NCBI GenBank assembly: GCA_016081115.2
Contig: CM071936.1
Location: forward strand, 79,647,262-79,711,261
Length of the DNA stretch: 64,000 nt
Source: Rehmannia glutinosa
Taxonomy: Eukaryota > Streptophyta > Magnoliopsida > Lamiales > Orobanchaceae
Reading direction: 5' to 3'
In this document: positions 12,184-24,100 of the stretch, piece by piece
How positions within the stretch are numbered: the stretch's first letter is position 1
Layout of the letters: the number at the start of each line of letters is the position of its first letter
Made by a program: the position numbers and the translations under genes
Notes under the pieces: generated by a model
Seen by the model: only the letters and a program-made list of their open reading frames with translations
Told to the model about the DNA's origin: nothing
Database searches by the model: none

Positions 12184-15110
12184 ATGAATTGCATCTTCTG
12201 GAATATCCGGGGAATTGGGAACATTGCTTCTCGTAATGTTCTTAAGGCTTTATATCATAAGCATAAATCGTCTTTATTGGCTATCTGTGAGCCTAAGGTG
12301 GACATTAACTCGTTCAGACTCTTATTGGATGAGTTTGGGTTTGAGTTTTGTGACTCAGAACTTTCGTTCTAATGGTCGGGTGGATATCTAGGTATTTTGT
12401 AATCAATGTATTTCTATCGCCGCTGTCCATTTTTTCTTAACTAGTTCGACCCTCCTTTCTGGGTTGAATGCTAGTTTTATGACTCTCATTCTGAAAACTA
12501 AAGATGCGAATACTATTTGTCTAATATCGTTATGAGTAATTTCCTTTTCAAGGTAACTACCAAGATTTTGGGAACTCGGCTGGGATCGATCATTCCTCCC
12601 TATTTGTCTTCTACGCAATTTGGCTTTATTCCGGGCAGACATATTCACGATTGTGTTGCTCTGGTTTCGAAAGGCTTCAATGTTCTGCATGGTCCACTTG
12701 ACAATAACATGATCTTGAAAATTAATATCCGCAAGGCGTTTGATACTTTAAATGGGGTTTTCTGATCCATGTTCTGCATCGGTTTGGCTTCTCTAAGACC
12801 TTCATTCATTGGATAGAGGTTATTCTTCAGTCGGCCAGGATTTCGATCTTATTAAAAGGTTCGCATGTGGGCTACTTTTCGTGTTTTAGAGGGTTAGGCA
12901 GGTGATCCTTGTCTCATTTATTTTTGCATTGCGGAGGAAGTTACGAGCAAATTTATTGAAACGGTGCTTCAATAAATTTGCTCAACTTCCTCCGCAATGC
13001 AAAAAGTAAAGGAGACAAGCGGTGCTCAGAATCAACTAGGGCCGTTTATTGTGCCAGAAATATTATTTTTCCTTCTTCGATTCTCTCGCGGATGACATTG
13101 TTATCATGTGTGGGCTTCTTTGGTAGCTCGTATCCTTCTTGAGATCCTCACAAGTATATGCTACTATTTTGGGTCGAGGCATTCGGTCTCGTAAATCAAA
13201 AGTTTTCTTCGACATCCGGGTTTCTAATCATGTGTGTGGTCATATCCGAGAATATTATGGGTATCGATTTAGGGGCCTTTCCTCATGGTTTATTTAGGAG
13301 CCCCATCTTTAAAGGTGCTCAAAGGCCGCGGTCTTGCATCATGTTTTTGACAAGTTATTATTCGAAATTTCGAAGATGGAAAGGGACGGTCTTTATCTCT
13401 TCTTGTAAGAGTGCAGCTTGGTTAATTCTGTGATTACTAGCTCCTTTGTGCATACGATGATGATTTACAAGTGGCGAGATCCTTGCTAAAGCAAATGGAG
13501 AAAGCCATGCATAACTTTATTTGGGCCCCCAGTGATGTAAACTCAAAGGCTCGGTGGTGGTCAATTGGGCTCGATGTTGTATCCATCGGGCAAAAAGGCG
13601 GCTGGAGTTTCTCGATTATTGTGGCTAATAGTGCTTTTCTAATGAAACCGGGTTGGAAAGTTATGACAACAGATTCCGTGGTTTTGATTCTCGAGAAAAT
13701 GTTATTTGACTTGGACGGCTCGATTCGACAATCGTTTCTTCCTTCTTCACTTGGGATTAGGCCTTGCATCGAGGATTGTTCGGAAGAGTCACGTTGGACC
13801 CCTAAAACTAATTAGAGGTATTATTTTGGATTGACAAGCTGGTTGGGCTCTTTGCATTATCGATAGAATTGGTATCCATGAGTACAAATATCTATTTGGG
13901 CAACGCATTTCTAAGTATTTCTACAACGAGTACTAGCATTTCACTTTCTCGTTTGTTGATGCTTATTTGGATCTTGTTCGGGATATTATTCGATTCCCAA
14001 TCGCCCCCTCTTGAAGGACACGCGAGTGCGGATGCACTCGATGATGGGAATATTACTTGAAAATGGCGTATTCACATATTCGTCCACATCTCCTATGGTC
14101 CAATGGGGTTCATGGATTTGATCCCCACACATTTGAATGTCGTTCGATTATGGTGTGGCGAGCTATCCACAATCGCTTGGCGGTTTTAGACTTGTTGCTC
14201 TTTAGGGGTTTTATAGGCCCCTCGATCTGTGGTCTTTGTTGTGCTTATGTTGAATCTGTTGGTCACTTGTTTGTCTCTTGTGTCTTTGCAGGAGCTCTTT
14301 GGCGCTGGATTTTTAGTTTATTTGATGTTTTATGTCTCATAGCTTTAATGAATTCCTGGTGCGCTTAATGACTTTCCGTTTCAACGAGCAGGTTGCTTTC
14401 TTATGGTGGGCTGCAGCTTTATCTTGCATCTAGCTTATTTGGCATATCCGGATTTTAACGATAAACTACGGGCCCGGTGGACCACGACTATTATCGACTT
14501 CGGGTTCTCATTGTTGAATCTTCATCCTTAGATCGAAAAGTTGCATGGATAATGATCAAAGGACCTTTTCATCGTGAGAGACTTGAGTTCTGGCGGCCAC
14601 AACAAGCTCCAAAGATCGTGCGGGTAAAATGGCAAAAACCTCTTAGGGTTGGATCAAGGTGAATACGGATGGTAGCGCTTCGAGGGGCACCGGGAAGCAC
14701 TTACGGCTTCACGGGGTCTTCTGGATGCGGATGCTTCTTTTCGGGGTTGCTTTGTGGAGCAAGCGTGGTGATGGGTATGCTTTTGAGGCCGAGATTGGTG
14801 GCGGCGATGTGGGCCATTCATTATTCCTTACGCTAAGGGCTGGACTCACCTTCGGCTCGAGTCGGTTCTGTTTATGTAGTAGACTTGCTTTGCCAAGAGA
14901 TCCTCTGCTGTCCCACGCCATCGAGCAAATGGCGATATAGTCTTCATTTGCTTTCCGGATGGATTTGGTGGTTTTGCATATCTATCGTAAAAGCGCAATC
15001 GAATGGCGATTTTCTACGAGCAAGAAATCGCATGGCGGCGTCTTGGTGGGGTGTTATCACGAGGATTTTCTCATGGAAGACTATTTGGTCAATCTACTTA
15101 AAAATTTGTT
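12184..15110 (+). pseudogene. L1 ORF2 remnant: endonuclease fragment, reverse transcriptase, zf-RVT, RNase H
   Basis: ORF2 opens at 12184 with MNCIFWNIRGIGN, the start of the APE-type endonuclease, but only about 60 residues remain before a deletion to the RT. RT motifs: SSTQFGFIPGRHIHDC at about 12605 and ILKINIRKAFDTL at about 12715, then FCIAEE near 12930; the catalytic Y/F-ADD box is not readable. Downstream words PLVYLGAP-like (near 13290) and MEKAMHNFIW (13495) belong to the C-terminal half. The zinc-binding region (zf-RVT) lies at 14057-14340 with ECRSIMVWRAIHNRLAV and CGLCCAYVESVGHLF. RNase H begins near 14655 with VNTDGSASRG. Multiple frameshifts and a foldback at 12908-13019 make it dead. 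Confidence 0.83.
12908..13019. repeat. Near-perfect 52-bp inverted repeat (hairpin) inside the LINE RT
   Basis: The left arm (12908-12960) and right arm (12968-13019) are reverse complements with only a few mismatches and one net extra base; the loop is ACGGTGC. The shared core is GCATTGCGGAGGAAGTT. The left arm is the original RT-coding strand (reading FCIAEE); the right arm is an inverted copy of it. Confidence 0.9.
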
Positions 15111-15959
15111 AGATAATGTGTCATGGTCCTTCTTTTTATATTTTTTGGACGCTTCTTTTATGGGGGGTACTCTTTTTTTTTCCCTTGAGGGTTTTCCCAC
15201 AAGGGTTGGTTTTACCTTGGGAGGTTTTCACGAGGCCCCAACCATTAAAACCATCAATCGGCATGTGACCGATTCGATTTTTATTTGGACTTGATTTTCG
15301 TCTTCTTTCTTTGGCTACCTGGTTAGCTTGTGATCAGGATCATCTTTTTCATTTTTTAATATATCTTTGATTCATTCAAAAAAAAATATATGAAACTTAT
15401 TTTCAATTTTTATGCTTCCGCTATATTTTATTTTAAGATTCATTGAAAAACTCTTTTCAAATTGTATGCTTTTCGGTGTTTTTGAATTCAAACTCTTGGT
15501 TTATGATATTATCAATTTTCAAGATGATTTATACTTTCATGATATAATAGTCGATTTTAATATAATGTGAGAATGATCATGATATATTTTAAAAAGAAAT
15601 CCAGTTTAATATTGTATAATTATTTTAAAAATTCCTTCAAAGAAATTTAATGTTAACGAGCTTTGCGGCGTCAAAAAGTAAGTGCGTTACAATAAATAAT
15701 TGATGTAAATAGACCAAACAATTGAGATAATAAATATTAACCTTATAGTTGATCATATTTCTCTATTATCCACACATACAAAAGAGTAATTACAAACTTA
15801 CAATAACTCACCAAATGAAAACAAAACTAATTATGATATAATGAAGACAAAATTCATCGAGAAAAACAAAATACAACTTTAGATCCATGGATGAAACACG
15901 CAATTATAACTCTTCATATCAAAATCAAGAAGTAAAAGGAATCCCAACAATGGAAGTTA

Positions 15960-16640
15960 CCCTTTGTAATCGCAACCTTACCCATAAAAGAGCAAAACGT
16001 TTTCTTTGCTCCTCCGCCCAGTATTAGGTGGTGGCTCATCACCATCATCACCGCAGGGGATGGTGTTCGCCGTAGGAACAACACGTCGCTAACCTGATGG
16101 CGGCGGAACATGAACATAGGCGCGTGTCTGCTCTCGTGGCCCCAATAACCAATCCGGTGGATATCCGGCTTGCATGCTTCGCAGTACCTCCACGATGTAC
16201 AAGTTTTCAAGCGAGATAGCACAAGCGGCGGGTCCGCGGTGGAGTTTGGGAGATGGTGAGGTGCGGTGGGAGTTATGCGTGGAAAGGAAAGGCTGCGTCT
16301 TGAGTGGGTGTCACGTTGAAGTCACATGCGCGACACGTGTAGAATAGGCGCCCAAGCGAGGCCGCCGCCGCGAAGATCGCAGAGCGGTCGTGGTGGTTGG
16401 TTGACTAGGGTTAGGGGTGTTGGGGATGGAGGGGAGGGGGTGGTGGTGGGACACGTGGCGCGGAATTCGTGGAGGTCAACGTCGCATTTGTCGCGGTACA
16501 CAGTGCCGGGAGCTGGCGTGCGCTGCACCGTTGCGGAAGGAACTCTTTGGGGATGTGGAGGAGGCGGAGACGGTGTTTGGGGTGGGTGAAATGTTTTAAA
16601 GTTTTGGATTTTGATGAAGATTTGATCGGTGGAGCCATTA
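15960..16640 (-). pseudogene. DC1-domain (Cys/His-rich C1) protein gene, frameshifted
   Basis: Read from an ATG at 16640 on the minus strand, the protein begins MAPPIKSSSKSKTLKHFTHP and matches the plant DC1 pattern H-x3-H near its start. A frameshift at about 16510 moves to YRDKCDVDLHEFRATCP, the C-x2-C-x4-H core of the first DC1 module with one Cys changed to Arg. A second module follows (LTLVNQPPRPLCDL, then after another shift YTCRACDFNV near 16330). A third is hinted at by WRYCEACKPDIH near 16180. DC1 proteins are plant-specific, zinc-binding, and poorly characterised, with links to stress and cell-death responses. The gene is GC-rich against AT-rich neighbours. At least three frameshifts are present; assembly error could account for some. 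Confidence 0.62.
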
Positions 16641-17479
16641 TTCTCTCTCTCTCTCTAGATCTTTTCAAATTATACCATAGCATGTATTTAAGGTTTTGGC
16701 ATTAATGGTCAAAGGTTTCACTCGGATGAGATCTTCTATTCCATCATGGCGTTTCATCTCATATTCCACGTCACGGATAATTGACACAGGCTTAATAGCA
16801 AAATATGCCATATAACTTAGGCGTTTTGCATTTTGCCCTTTAACTATTAAAGTTGCAATTTGTGCCCTGGACAATTTTGCCCTTATAGCGAAATAGCGGT
16901 TTTGGTCCATTATCTTTCGAGGTAGCAATTACATCTATAACTTTCAGAATTAGCAATTTCAATCCTTTCATACCATAGCTATTTTCAATAAACCTAATTT
17001 CATAGATTATGAAAATTTACATTTTAACACCTATTCCGTTCGTGGCGTTGTTACACTACTTAGATCCGATTGTCTATTCAAGGTTTTAAATGGATCATAT
17101 CGGGTTTTATTTATAAACTCAATAGGACATACTTCTATAAATGTTTCATAATTAAATAAATACGATTTCGGACTACGGTTTGATAAAACAAATATAGTCC
17201 ATCACGACCATATTAGGCCCAACATGTTTTAGTAAAATTAATAAATCCCTAAAATTCATACCTTCTTTGGCCAAACAGCACCGGGTGAAATGGCTCGCAA
17301 CACCACCCGGTTGGAAAATTCACGCCCCCTTGAGATCATTTGACAAACAACTCCTCATTGTTCAACCTCACCCTCGGGAAAGATGATCGCAAGTTATCCA
17401 TTCCTTGACAAAGAATTGTTTGACGGCCTTGGTTCGTTTCCTACTCCAAGCGTATAAGTAATTCTTAAACGAGATGAAT
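16641..17479. other. Non-coding stretch with 'gcaaaatatgcc'-type repeat fragment
   Basis: A CT microsatellite lies at 16643-16658. The part at 16780-16980 consists of spaced words such as GCAAAATATGCCATATAACTT, TTGCATTTTGCCC and GTTGCAATTTGTGCCC, which resemble, in inverted orientation, the stretch at 24690-24860 on the other side of the pararetrovirus. No gene is seen. Confidence 0.4.
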
Positions 17480-17689
17480 TAATGGAACATTATGAAGACA
17501 TGTTATTGAAGACCCCTTTTTATTAAGAACTTATAGAAATATTTATTACAATAGTAAACTCTTTTGGGAGGAGAATGCGGTTTAGCCTCTCATAGATGAG
17601 GCTTGAACTCGAAAATACATAAAAACTAAAACACTCGAGAATATTACAAATTTTTCTCTCAATCTTTATTATAAGAAAACTAAGGAAAT

Positions 17690-17800
17690 GTTCGATGTCT
17701 CGAACTTTCTTCAAATTTTGCTACTTATAGATGTGAATCCGGACTTGAAGCGGACTCCAATCTTGTTGAAATTTATGGCGTCTTCAACTACGTCATATCT
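17690..17800 (-). promoter_or_regulatory. Candidate pararetroviral genomic promoter (TATA box and TGACG element)
   Basis: On the minus strand CTATAAGTAG lies at 17721-17730, and TGACGTA at 17789-17795, about 60 bp upstream of it. A TGACG (as-1-like) element at that distance from a TATA box is the layout of caulimovirid genomic promoters. Downstream (17680-17500, minus) come AATAAAG and AATAAAT words that could serve as the poly(A) signal expected just after the transcription start in this family. Both elements are intact here although the genes are not; activity is unknown. Confidence 0.5.
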
Positions 17801-19100
17801 CTGCGTTATTACCTCGCCGATTGTCTTCCTTTTCTTTCCGCGTGACTCGGCTATGTGAGGTTTGTCGGAAATCTTTTAAAAGATGGTTTTTGCGTGGTCC
17901 CGAGGATAACGCGTCTTGTGAGTTGGGCCTTTGTCCTTTCCATGCATGATCTTGTCGGTCGGGTTTGGTGAAATCCTTTCCCAAACTCGGGTTCCTTACG
18001 TTCGGGGCATGCTTGTGAGATCAATCGATCCAACGGCCAACATGCGCCATATTACGAATTTCCGGTAAGTTTCTTTGCTCGCCGGAATCTTGTTCTCCGG
18101 AGAATTCTTTTAGTCTCGAAGAGTTCCTCTGCAAATCCTGTGGTTGACCCGGTCGCCGAATTCAAAAGGAAAGATCCATTTCTTTGAATCTGAAAAAAAC
18201 TTGAATGGATATTTGACTTTGGCCATTTTGGTTAGACAAATCCAAAGACCCCATGCTCAAATGCAGTAGAAGCTTCGTCATGAAAAATGCTCCTACTAAC
18301 AATGGTGCTTCTTAGGTGAAGGCTTTGTCTTAATATATTTTAAAAGCATTTCCATCAGGTCTTCTTAGCTTGATGAAATGAAAAGCTTCATTAAAGCCTT
18401 TCTTTCTTTGGTTGGGGCTGATAAAAATCTGATTCAAAAATATCTCCTCACAGCGAAATGTGGATTATTGGCCCGAGTCTGTATATCTGCTTCCCAATCC
18501 GTTTTGGTAATTTTGAAATTTCGGGAATCCTGGTGATACGGTATAGATTGAAGCTAGGGCTCCAAAGTATACCATTCTGTACTTCATTTGGATGACTTCT
18601 GGTTTCATCAAACTACGGGATCTTGCACGAGATATCAACCATTATTTTTAAGGTTAATACCTTTTCTTGTAACTAATTTTTCCCATTGTCATGATATACT
18701 GCATAGGAAATTTTAATCTCGTCGACTTGAACCTTAGATTTTTCCGGTCAGTGGCCTAAGATTCAACTCTCCTCTTTTACCCCGGAGGAGGTCTTTGGGT
18801 TGACTTGAAGACTCGGGTTGTGACAAGAAGCTTCAACATTCATTACTGATTTGTACACCTCGGGATGCATCACTGCGGCATCACTTGTGATTATGGTACT
18901 TGAATCCAAACCTCCGGGTTAGAGCCATGTTCTCTCTCGGCCCCTTTTTGCCTTTGTAGGAGATGCGGCTGGAAGAGGGCCCTTGCATCTAAGAACAATT
19001 GTGCTTGAAGCGAACTAACATGCTCGTATTTGACTAGAAACAAATTACGGTCGACTGTTGAAGTCATCCGGCCAACACGAGATTGAGACATAACGTCCCA
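17800..19100 (-). pseudogene. Possible last viral gene (transactivator-like position), decayed
   Basis: In caulimo-, cavemo- and solendoviruses the inclusion-body/translation-transactivator gene lies between the RT gene and the genomic promoter. The interval here has that position and only short open pieces (for example 18891-19091 and 17793-18033 on the minus strand). I recognise no motif, so the call is by location alone. Confidence 0.3.
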
Positions 19101-19149
19101 AAATCTCGTTCTAGACTCTCCAGGTTTTCACTGAGATGTCTTACTCATT

Positions 19150-20260
19150 TAAGGACCTCGCGTCCTTCCATCTCGTGTCAAAAAATGCAAGAATATTTTC
19201 ATGAGATTTTATAATGATAATATCATAATCATAATATTGACATTCAAGAACTTGCCATCTAAGTAATGTCGAGGCCTTTTACGGTTTTGATTCAATTTTA
19301 TTTTTTGAAAAAGCATTGACACTTGAATTATCAATTTTTAAAGTAAACCTTTTAGCGGTAAAAATAGAGGCCATTTTTTAAAAGCCTTTACATTAAAAAA
19401 TTCTTTCGTTGATATGCCATTGTTTGCTTCATTTGGGTGTGAATAAACCTACAATATCTGCATGGCGTTTGGTGTGACCTTAGTAAATGAAGCTGACCCG
19501 CTGAATCATCAGCGGCATCTGCCTGAGAACCGATTCGTTGAGGAATCGTAAGCTTTGGAAGCTTTTTACAAACTTCTTTAAGTTGCTTAATTCCTTGATG
19601 TTCATCTTCCCATTTGAATCTTTTGCATCTTTTTTAAGCGATGGGTTAAACACCTTCTGTAGTATGCGATTGTTAATGAACATCGGCAAAATTAACAACT
19701 CCATGAAAACTCACGAAGGCTAACTTCTTGTCTTTGGTGTGTCGGAAATCCTGTATCTTTTCCTGAATATGATTACGTAGAATAATTCCGGATTCATCGA
19801 TTTCAATTAGGAATTCAATCTGTCTTGTTGCGATCACCGCCTTATTTTCCAAAGCACTAATCCTTCTTTGTGACAAAGCATACGAAAATATCTCCAAATG
19901 TTTGAGATGCTCCTTCATGTTCTTTGATGCGATAAGAATGTCATCAATGTATCACGAACATGAAAGCGAAATAATCTTTGAAGAGATTATCCATCTTTCT
20001 TTGATATATTTGGGAGTGCGTTAGCGTCCCATAGGCATCACGTTCAAATATAATGTCACGTGGTGTAGAGAAAGCGATAAACTTCTTACTTTCTTCCTCC
20101 ATCTTAATCTTGGTAGAATCGGACTTACAATCGAACTTTGAAGATCTTGGCACCTTTGATCTGATTAACGGATGTTCTCTGCTCAGGATGTAGTATCCGT
20201 CAAATTCCAAAATGTTATTAATCCTTTGTAATTAATAACAAGTCTTGGTTTTCCTCTTTT
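19150..20260 (-). pseudogene. Pararetroviral reverse transcriptase and RNase H region, decayed
   Basis: Three minus-strand pieces (19944-20210, 19673-19918 and 19480-19704) cover the RT palm and connection. Visible words are SKFDCKS (finger/palm start), QRKMDNLFKDYF, and, one frame away just after 19944, the catalytic YIDD box. Further on ATRQIEFL and VVNFAD mark the thumb/connection. The RNase H part at about 19150-19480 is heavily broken. The type of FDCKS/QRKMD wording is that of Caulimoviridae and not of Ty3/gypsy elements. At least four frameshifts plus stops exclude activity. Confidence 0.78.
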
Positions 20261-20789
20261 GATTTCTCCATGGTTTCGACAAAGAATCCTGGGCTGCTGT
20301 ATGGAGAAATTCCTGGTGATATTAACTTAAGGTCAGATGTTCCTTAAGTATCTTACTACATATCCTCACGATCTTCTGATTCATAAGGATTGGTTTGAAT
20401 CTCACGTCTCGTACTCCTTTCTGGTTTAACCTTTAAGGAAGCTTTAAGCTCGTTCTTATCCCACCATGCCAAAGGATCTTCATTATAATTCCTTTGGATC
20501 TTCTTCTTAATATCCTCAGTGATATTTATTCCTCAATAGTCACGTCACTCTGTGGATTCTCCTTCAAACTCATCCATAATTCTTCAATGGCTTCTAGAGT
20601 CACTCGTTCTTCTCCTTGTACTGTGAATGAATACAAGTTATTATCCCGTATCTTCTTATCTTTTTTGGCTTAAATTGTACATGGATAATAATGCTTCACC
20701 AATTTTCTTGATCCGCCATCTTTGGATTTGGAGTTTGGCTTCATCACCACGCTTAGCTGCGAAAATTAATAAGCATTTTTACGTAAAAT

Positions 20790-21300
20790 GCTTCCCGCGA
20801 TCATAGGACAATAATCTTATGATCACATAATGTTGTGAAAATAAGTTTCCTTGTCTCATTTTCTTGTGTAAATCTCTTGAATGTTTGTAGGAAATTATTT
20901 CCTAGCAACACATCTCTCTTCTGTATCATGGAAATAGATTGGTGGCGTCTTTACTTTGTACCATGGTCTGCATGCGCATCAGATCATGATTTACCTTGTT
21001 TAATTCCTCTGTTAACAATAATAATTCTTTTAGAGAAATCTCTTCCTGCGATAGGCGGTAAATCTTCTCGATTTCTTTAGGAAAAACATCAAACTTTGTA
21101 GTACATATTCCGGCTTTTTGAATCGATATAGGCGGCGAAATACTCGGCCTTTGTATTGACATATAACATTCGATAGAAATGTATATGGAAAATGGACTAG
21201 TGGTCATCACGATTCTATATCTTTTATACGCCCTTTGTGAACTCCATTCCTTCTTGTAATCTTTCCCGTTTATGATCCTCAACAAATTGATTCGGTATTA
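20790..21300 (-). pseudogene. Pararetroviral aspartic protease region, decayed
   Basis: An open piece on the minus strand (20926-21285) ends in a stretch rich in Leu and Glu. It is followed after a stop by DVLLGNNFLQ near 20900, which matches the conserved G-N-N-F-L segment downstream of the protease active site in caulimovirids. The catalytic D-S/T-G triad is not readable. In the family this enzyme cuts the coat and polymerase polyproteins. It lies directly upstream of the RT region, as expected. Confidence 0.5.
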
Positions 21301-21599
21301 ATTGTTATGGGATTTTCACAACTCTGTGATAGTAAGCTCGATTTCTCATATCTTGAGGCTTAACTTTGATATCTTGACTATGGGTTGTTTGGAGGTAATA
21401 TAGAACATCACAGGAAAAATATTATCCTTTTGAGTGATGTCGAATATTACTTCAACTTCGCCCTCATAGGGCATTTCGGCTCTCATAACTTGTTTTGAAA
21501 ACATACGGGATGCGCATTTGAGCTGTGCCCAGTCTCTTTTTCTTCCCGCGGCTCTGCTTACCATTACTGTCTTGTTGGAAAGACATTCTTGATAGCTCA

Positions 21600-22330
21600 A
21601 CTACGGAGACTTAGACTTTTGTTGAAGGCTGGTTGATCTTGAATTATCATATCAATCTCCTTTATAGTTGGAGACTCAATGATTTACAGTAAAACCACAG
21701 GCGAAGTCCTCAAAGATTCTTGGGACTTCGATAAATTCCTTTATCAAGTACCTCTGAATGATGTGTGTTCGAGAGAGCATATGAAATCTTGTATGTGATC
21801 GGTAAGGTCTATTCCCCTCTTTCATCAATTCGACTCTTTTGAAATCTCGATGAAGGGTTAGGACTACGTTAAAATCTCGATTTCCCAAATTGTATGCAAT
21901 TCTAGGATAGACATTGAATGCCCGATTTTCTGCGTACAAATTTCCTGTAAGCGCTCAGGCGTGATCCTTGAGGTTTGAGATCAGCTTGTCAAATATAGCA
22001 GTTGAGTGGCGAATCTATTCCTTCTTTGAATGTTGCTTTAATAATGACTCTTGTAAACAAATGTGAATCCATGAGAGTGTATTTTGCAACTTCTCTTTTA
22101 ACTACTGCTTTTGATCTCTTGGATTTCTCTAATAGGGACCAAGCTGCATCTCGATTAGGTTCTGGTAAACTCCATCGGAATGGCAAATTCTCGGTTGTTA
22201 CCACTGTGGATAATTTGGTGTTTTCTATTCGAAAACCAATCTTATCAAAACACTTTTCCATAGCTCAATTGTAAATCCATCATATATCACGACTTTAGAT
22301 CTTCAACCAATTCTCATAAGAGTTTTATGA
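21600..22330 (-). pseudogene. Pararetroviral movement-protein region, decayed
   Basis: Two open pieces on the minus strand (21989-22261 and 21676-21939) read as consecutive parts of a caulimovirid movement protein of the 30K superfamily, which lines plasmodesmata to let virus pass between cells. The first piece has the conserved stretch around residues 25-60 that includes LPFRW and a following VKRE word. The second holds a YAENRAF word and YPRIAYN. They are separated by a short stop-rich interval and the start is lost. The match is by family resemblance of these words. Confidence 0.6.
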
Positions 22331-22479
22331 AACCCCGTAGTGTGAGAGAGGAATCCCACATATCCTCCCTGGCCAACCGTCTCTTTGAAGAATTTCTTCT
22401 TCACTCGATTAAGTGAGTCACTTCCATCGTCGAAATAGATTTCTTCTTCATAGATGCTTTCATCACGAGGGTATATCCT

Positions 22480-24100
22480 CAATGATACACCTGTATAAGA
22501 TCTTGATAATAAAAGTGACTTCTTCTATTTACCGGTGCCGGCCTGTTTACATCTAACTCCTCGTCTTTGATTATACGGCGGTCGGTTGAGATATGCCCTT
22601 TTCCATGTCTAGCGATTCTGATCTTTGAAACTTTCATTAGCTCTGTGTGAGCACGCCTAAAGTTCTCTTCTGGTTCTGCTGGTACTTGCACGATTAGAAC
22701 CTGATGATGAGGCTCTCTTTCACTGCTTGGTCTGGTCTTTGCCCTGATTTGTAACCGGGCTTTTGTTTTGACCCAGAACCTTCTAGGTCTCCATGAAGAC
22801 CCATTTCTTTTATTCTTTCTGCTTCCTCGGCGGTATGGATGGCTTCTCTCCTTCTTCTTCTTATGCGCGCCTTGGTTGACCTCCACTCTCTTTGTTGGGA
22901 TATCATAAATCTACAACATAGAGGAAGCTGATTTATTAATTCCTCGTAATCTCTTGTAATTCGGTATAGTCTTTGCTTGGTAGCACCATTGAGTCTTGGC
23001 CTTCAAGAAAGACATTTTTTCTAGCCCAGATGTATCTAAATCCATTGCATCCTTGTATTCACGATAAGCATTTCTCTCCAGGGACTTGGAATTTTTGCAA
23101 AGAATAGTGTGAAGCTTCTTTGTCTCGAATCTTGGACTTCCAAATACTCGGTGAACAACTTGATATATTCGTCAATATAGCCAAATATCATATAACCCAT
23201 TAGTAGAGGAGCACATTTATATATTTTTTCTTTTTTCTTCCTCTAATCCTCAAAATAACTGTGCGGATAAAATGGATTTTGAATAATTTGGCCATATCAT
23301 CGACAATTCCTTTTAGTGATTCTCTCTTTGTGTGGCGCTTTTCATACTTGCTTGGTCATATCACATAATCATTACGGATCCCTCAAGACTCATTTCAGGT
23401 AAAATGAAGGAATCATTTGTAAGATCAAGAATTTTCTTTGCAATCCCTCATAGTTGATGCCCATTCATCGATGAGAACTTCGATTTTTAAAATCTGGGAT
23501 ATCCAGTTGCATCAACGCATATGGATGTATTGGGTAGAATATGATCTTCCATAAGGCGTTTGATAAACATTTGACCTTAGAAGGTTGTCGAGTTCTGAAA
23601 AGGTGAGGTCGAGCTCACATTTCTGAAAGTGTTTCACTCGATGGTGAAATCTCAACATGAGGCATTCTCTTCTTCGGGTTCCATGATTTGAACCAGCGCT
23701 TTCTATGACATTGGGATTTACTTGTGGCGGCGGTGGTGGAATTGAGTTACCTTGTGGGTGCATAGTTAACGAAAGGCTGAGCGAGTCTCCTGTGTTCATC
23801 TTAAAATCTACAATTCACACAATCTGCGGCCGGATTCGCAGGTCATGTAGATCTTTAAGATTCATCTTTTCATATCCATCGCTTTTAATGTATCTGATTT
23901 TCCTTTGATGATAGCAATGGGCTTTTCATCATCATCATTTCGTATAACCCGGTTAGTTTTTCCTTTTTGGTGTAAATAAAGTACTATCCAAAAATCAATA
24001 CGTTTCTTTATCGGATGAACTTGATACATCCTCCAGGTTCTTGACTCGTTTTTGAATATCATGAAGGATTTCCAGAGTTTTGCGATATTTCACCATCGTC
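22480..24100 (-). pseudogene. Pararetroviral coat-protein-like region, decayed
   Basis: This is the upstream-most viral region on the minus strand. Short open pieces alternate with stops. The best part (22479-22906) is very basic, with clusters of Lys and Arg and aromatic residues, as in the C-terminal RNA-binding part of caulimovirid coat proteins. A Pro-rich patch with a run of prolines lies near 23730. The zinc knuckle expected at the coat C-terminus is not clearly readable. The assignment rests on position before the movement-protein region and on composition, not on a full motif. Confidence 0.5.

Larger units (their letters stand above)
10091..15384 (+). mobile_element. L1-type LINE inserted in the Tekay LTR
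   Basis: ORF1 and ORF2 remains are followed by an A-run at 15378-15386. The 9-bp word AATATATGA flanks the insertion (10082-10090 and 15385-15393) and is read as the target-site duplication; it lies next to an A-run, so its limits are slightly uncertain, and the true 5' end could be as late as about 10160. The element is 5.3 kb, near full-length but with an internal deletion between the endonuclease and RT parts of ORF2. An RNase H domain downstream of the RT places it with plant L1 elements that acquired RNase H. Its GC-richer codons contrast with the AT-rich LTR around it. Confidence 0.85.
1691..15691 (+). mobile_element. 5'-truncated Ty3/gypsy chromovirus (Tekay type) with nested insertions
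   Basis: Gag, protease, reverse transcriptase, RNase H, integrase and chromodomain remains follow each other on the plus strand from about 1830 to 5815. They are followed by a purine-rich tract and a 3' LTR that begins TGTAATGCCC at 5848 and ends GCGTTACA at 15691. No 5' LTR or primer-binding site is found upstream of gag, so the element lost its 5' end; the left boundary is approximate. The chromodomain plus an LTR of about 3.2 kb (after removing insertions) suggests the Tekay clade. Many stops sit where a conserved Trp or Gln codon is expected (TGG to TGA/TAG, CAG to TAG), as expected from long methylation-driven decay. The LTR holds a MULE-like element and an L1 LINE, both younger. Confidence 0.85.
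5848..15691 (+). repeat. 3' LTR of the Tekay-type element, split by two insertions
   Basis: The LTR starts TGTAATGCCC and ends GCGTTACA, so its tips are the inverted repeat TGTAA/TTACA. Subtracting the MULE-like element (1,333 bp with one TSD) and the LINE (about 5.3 kb with TSD) leaves roughly 3.2 kb, which fits the long LTRs of the Tekay clade. Continuity across the LINE site is supported by the 9-bp duplication AATATATGA at 10082-10090 and 15385-15393. Continuity across the MULE site is supported by TAATATTTT at 7992-8000 and 9325-9333. Confidence 0.8.
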
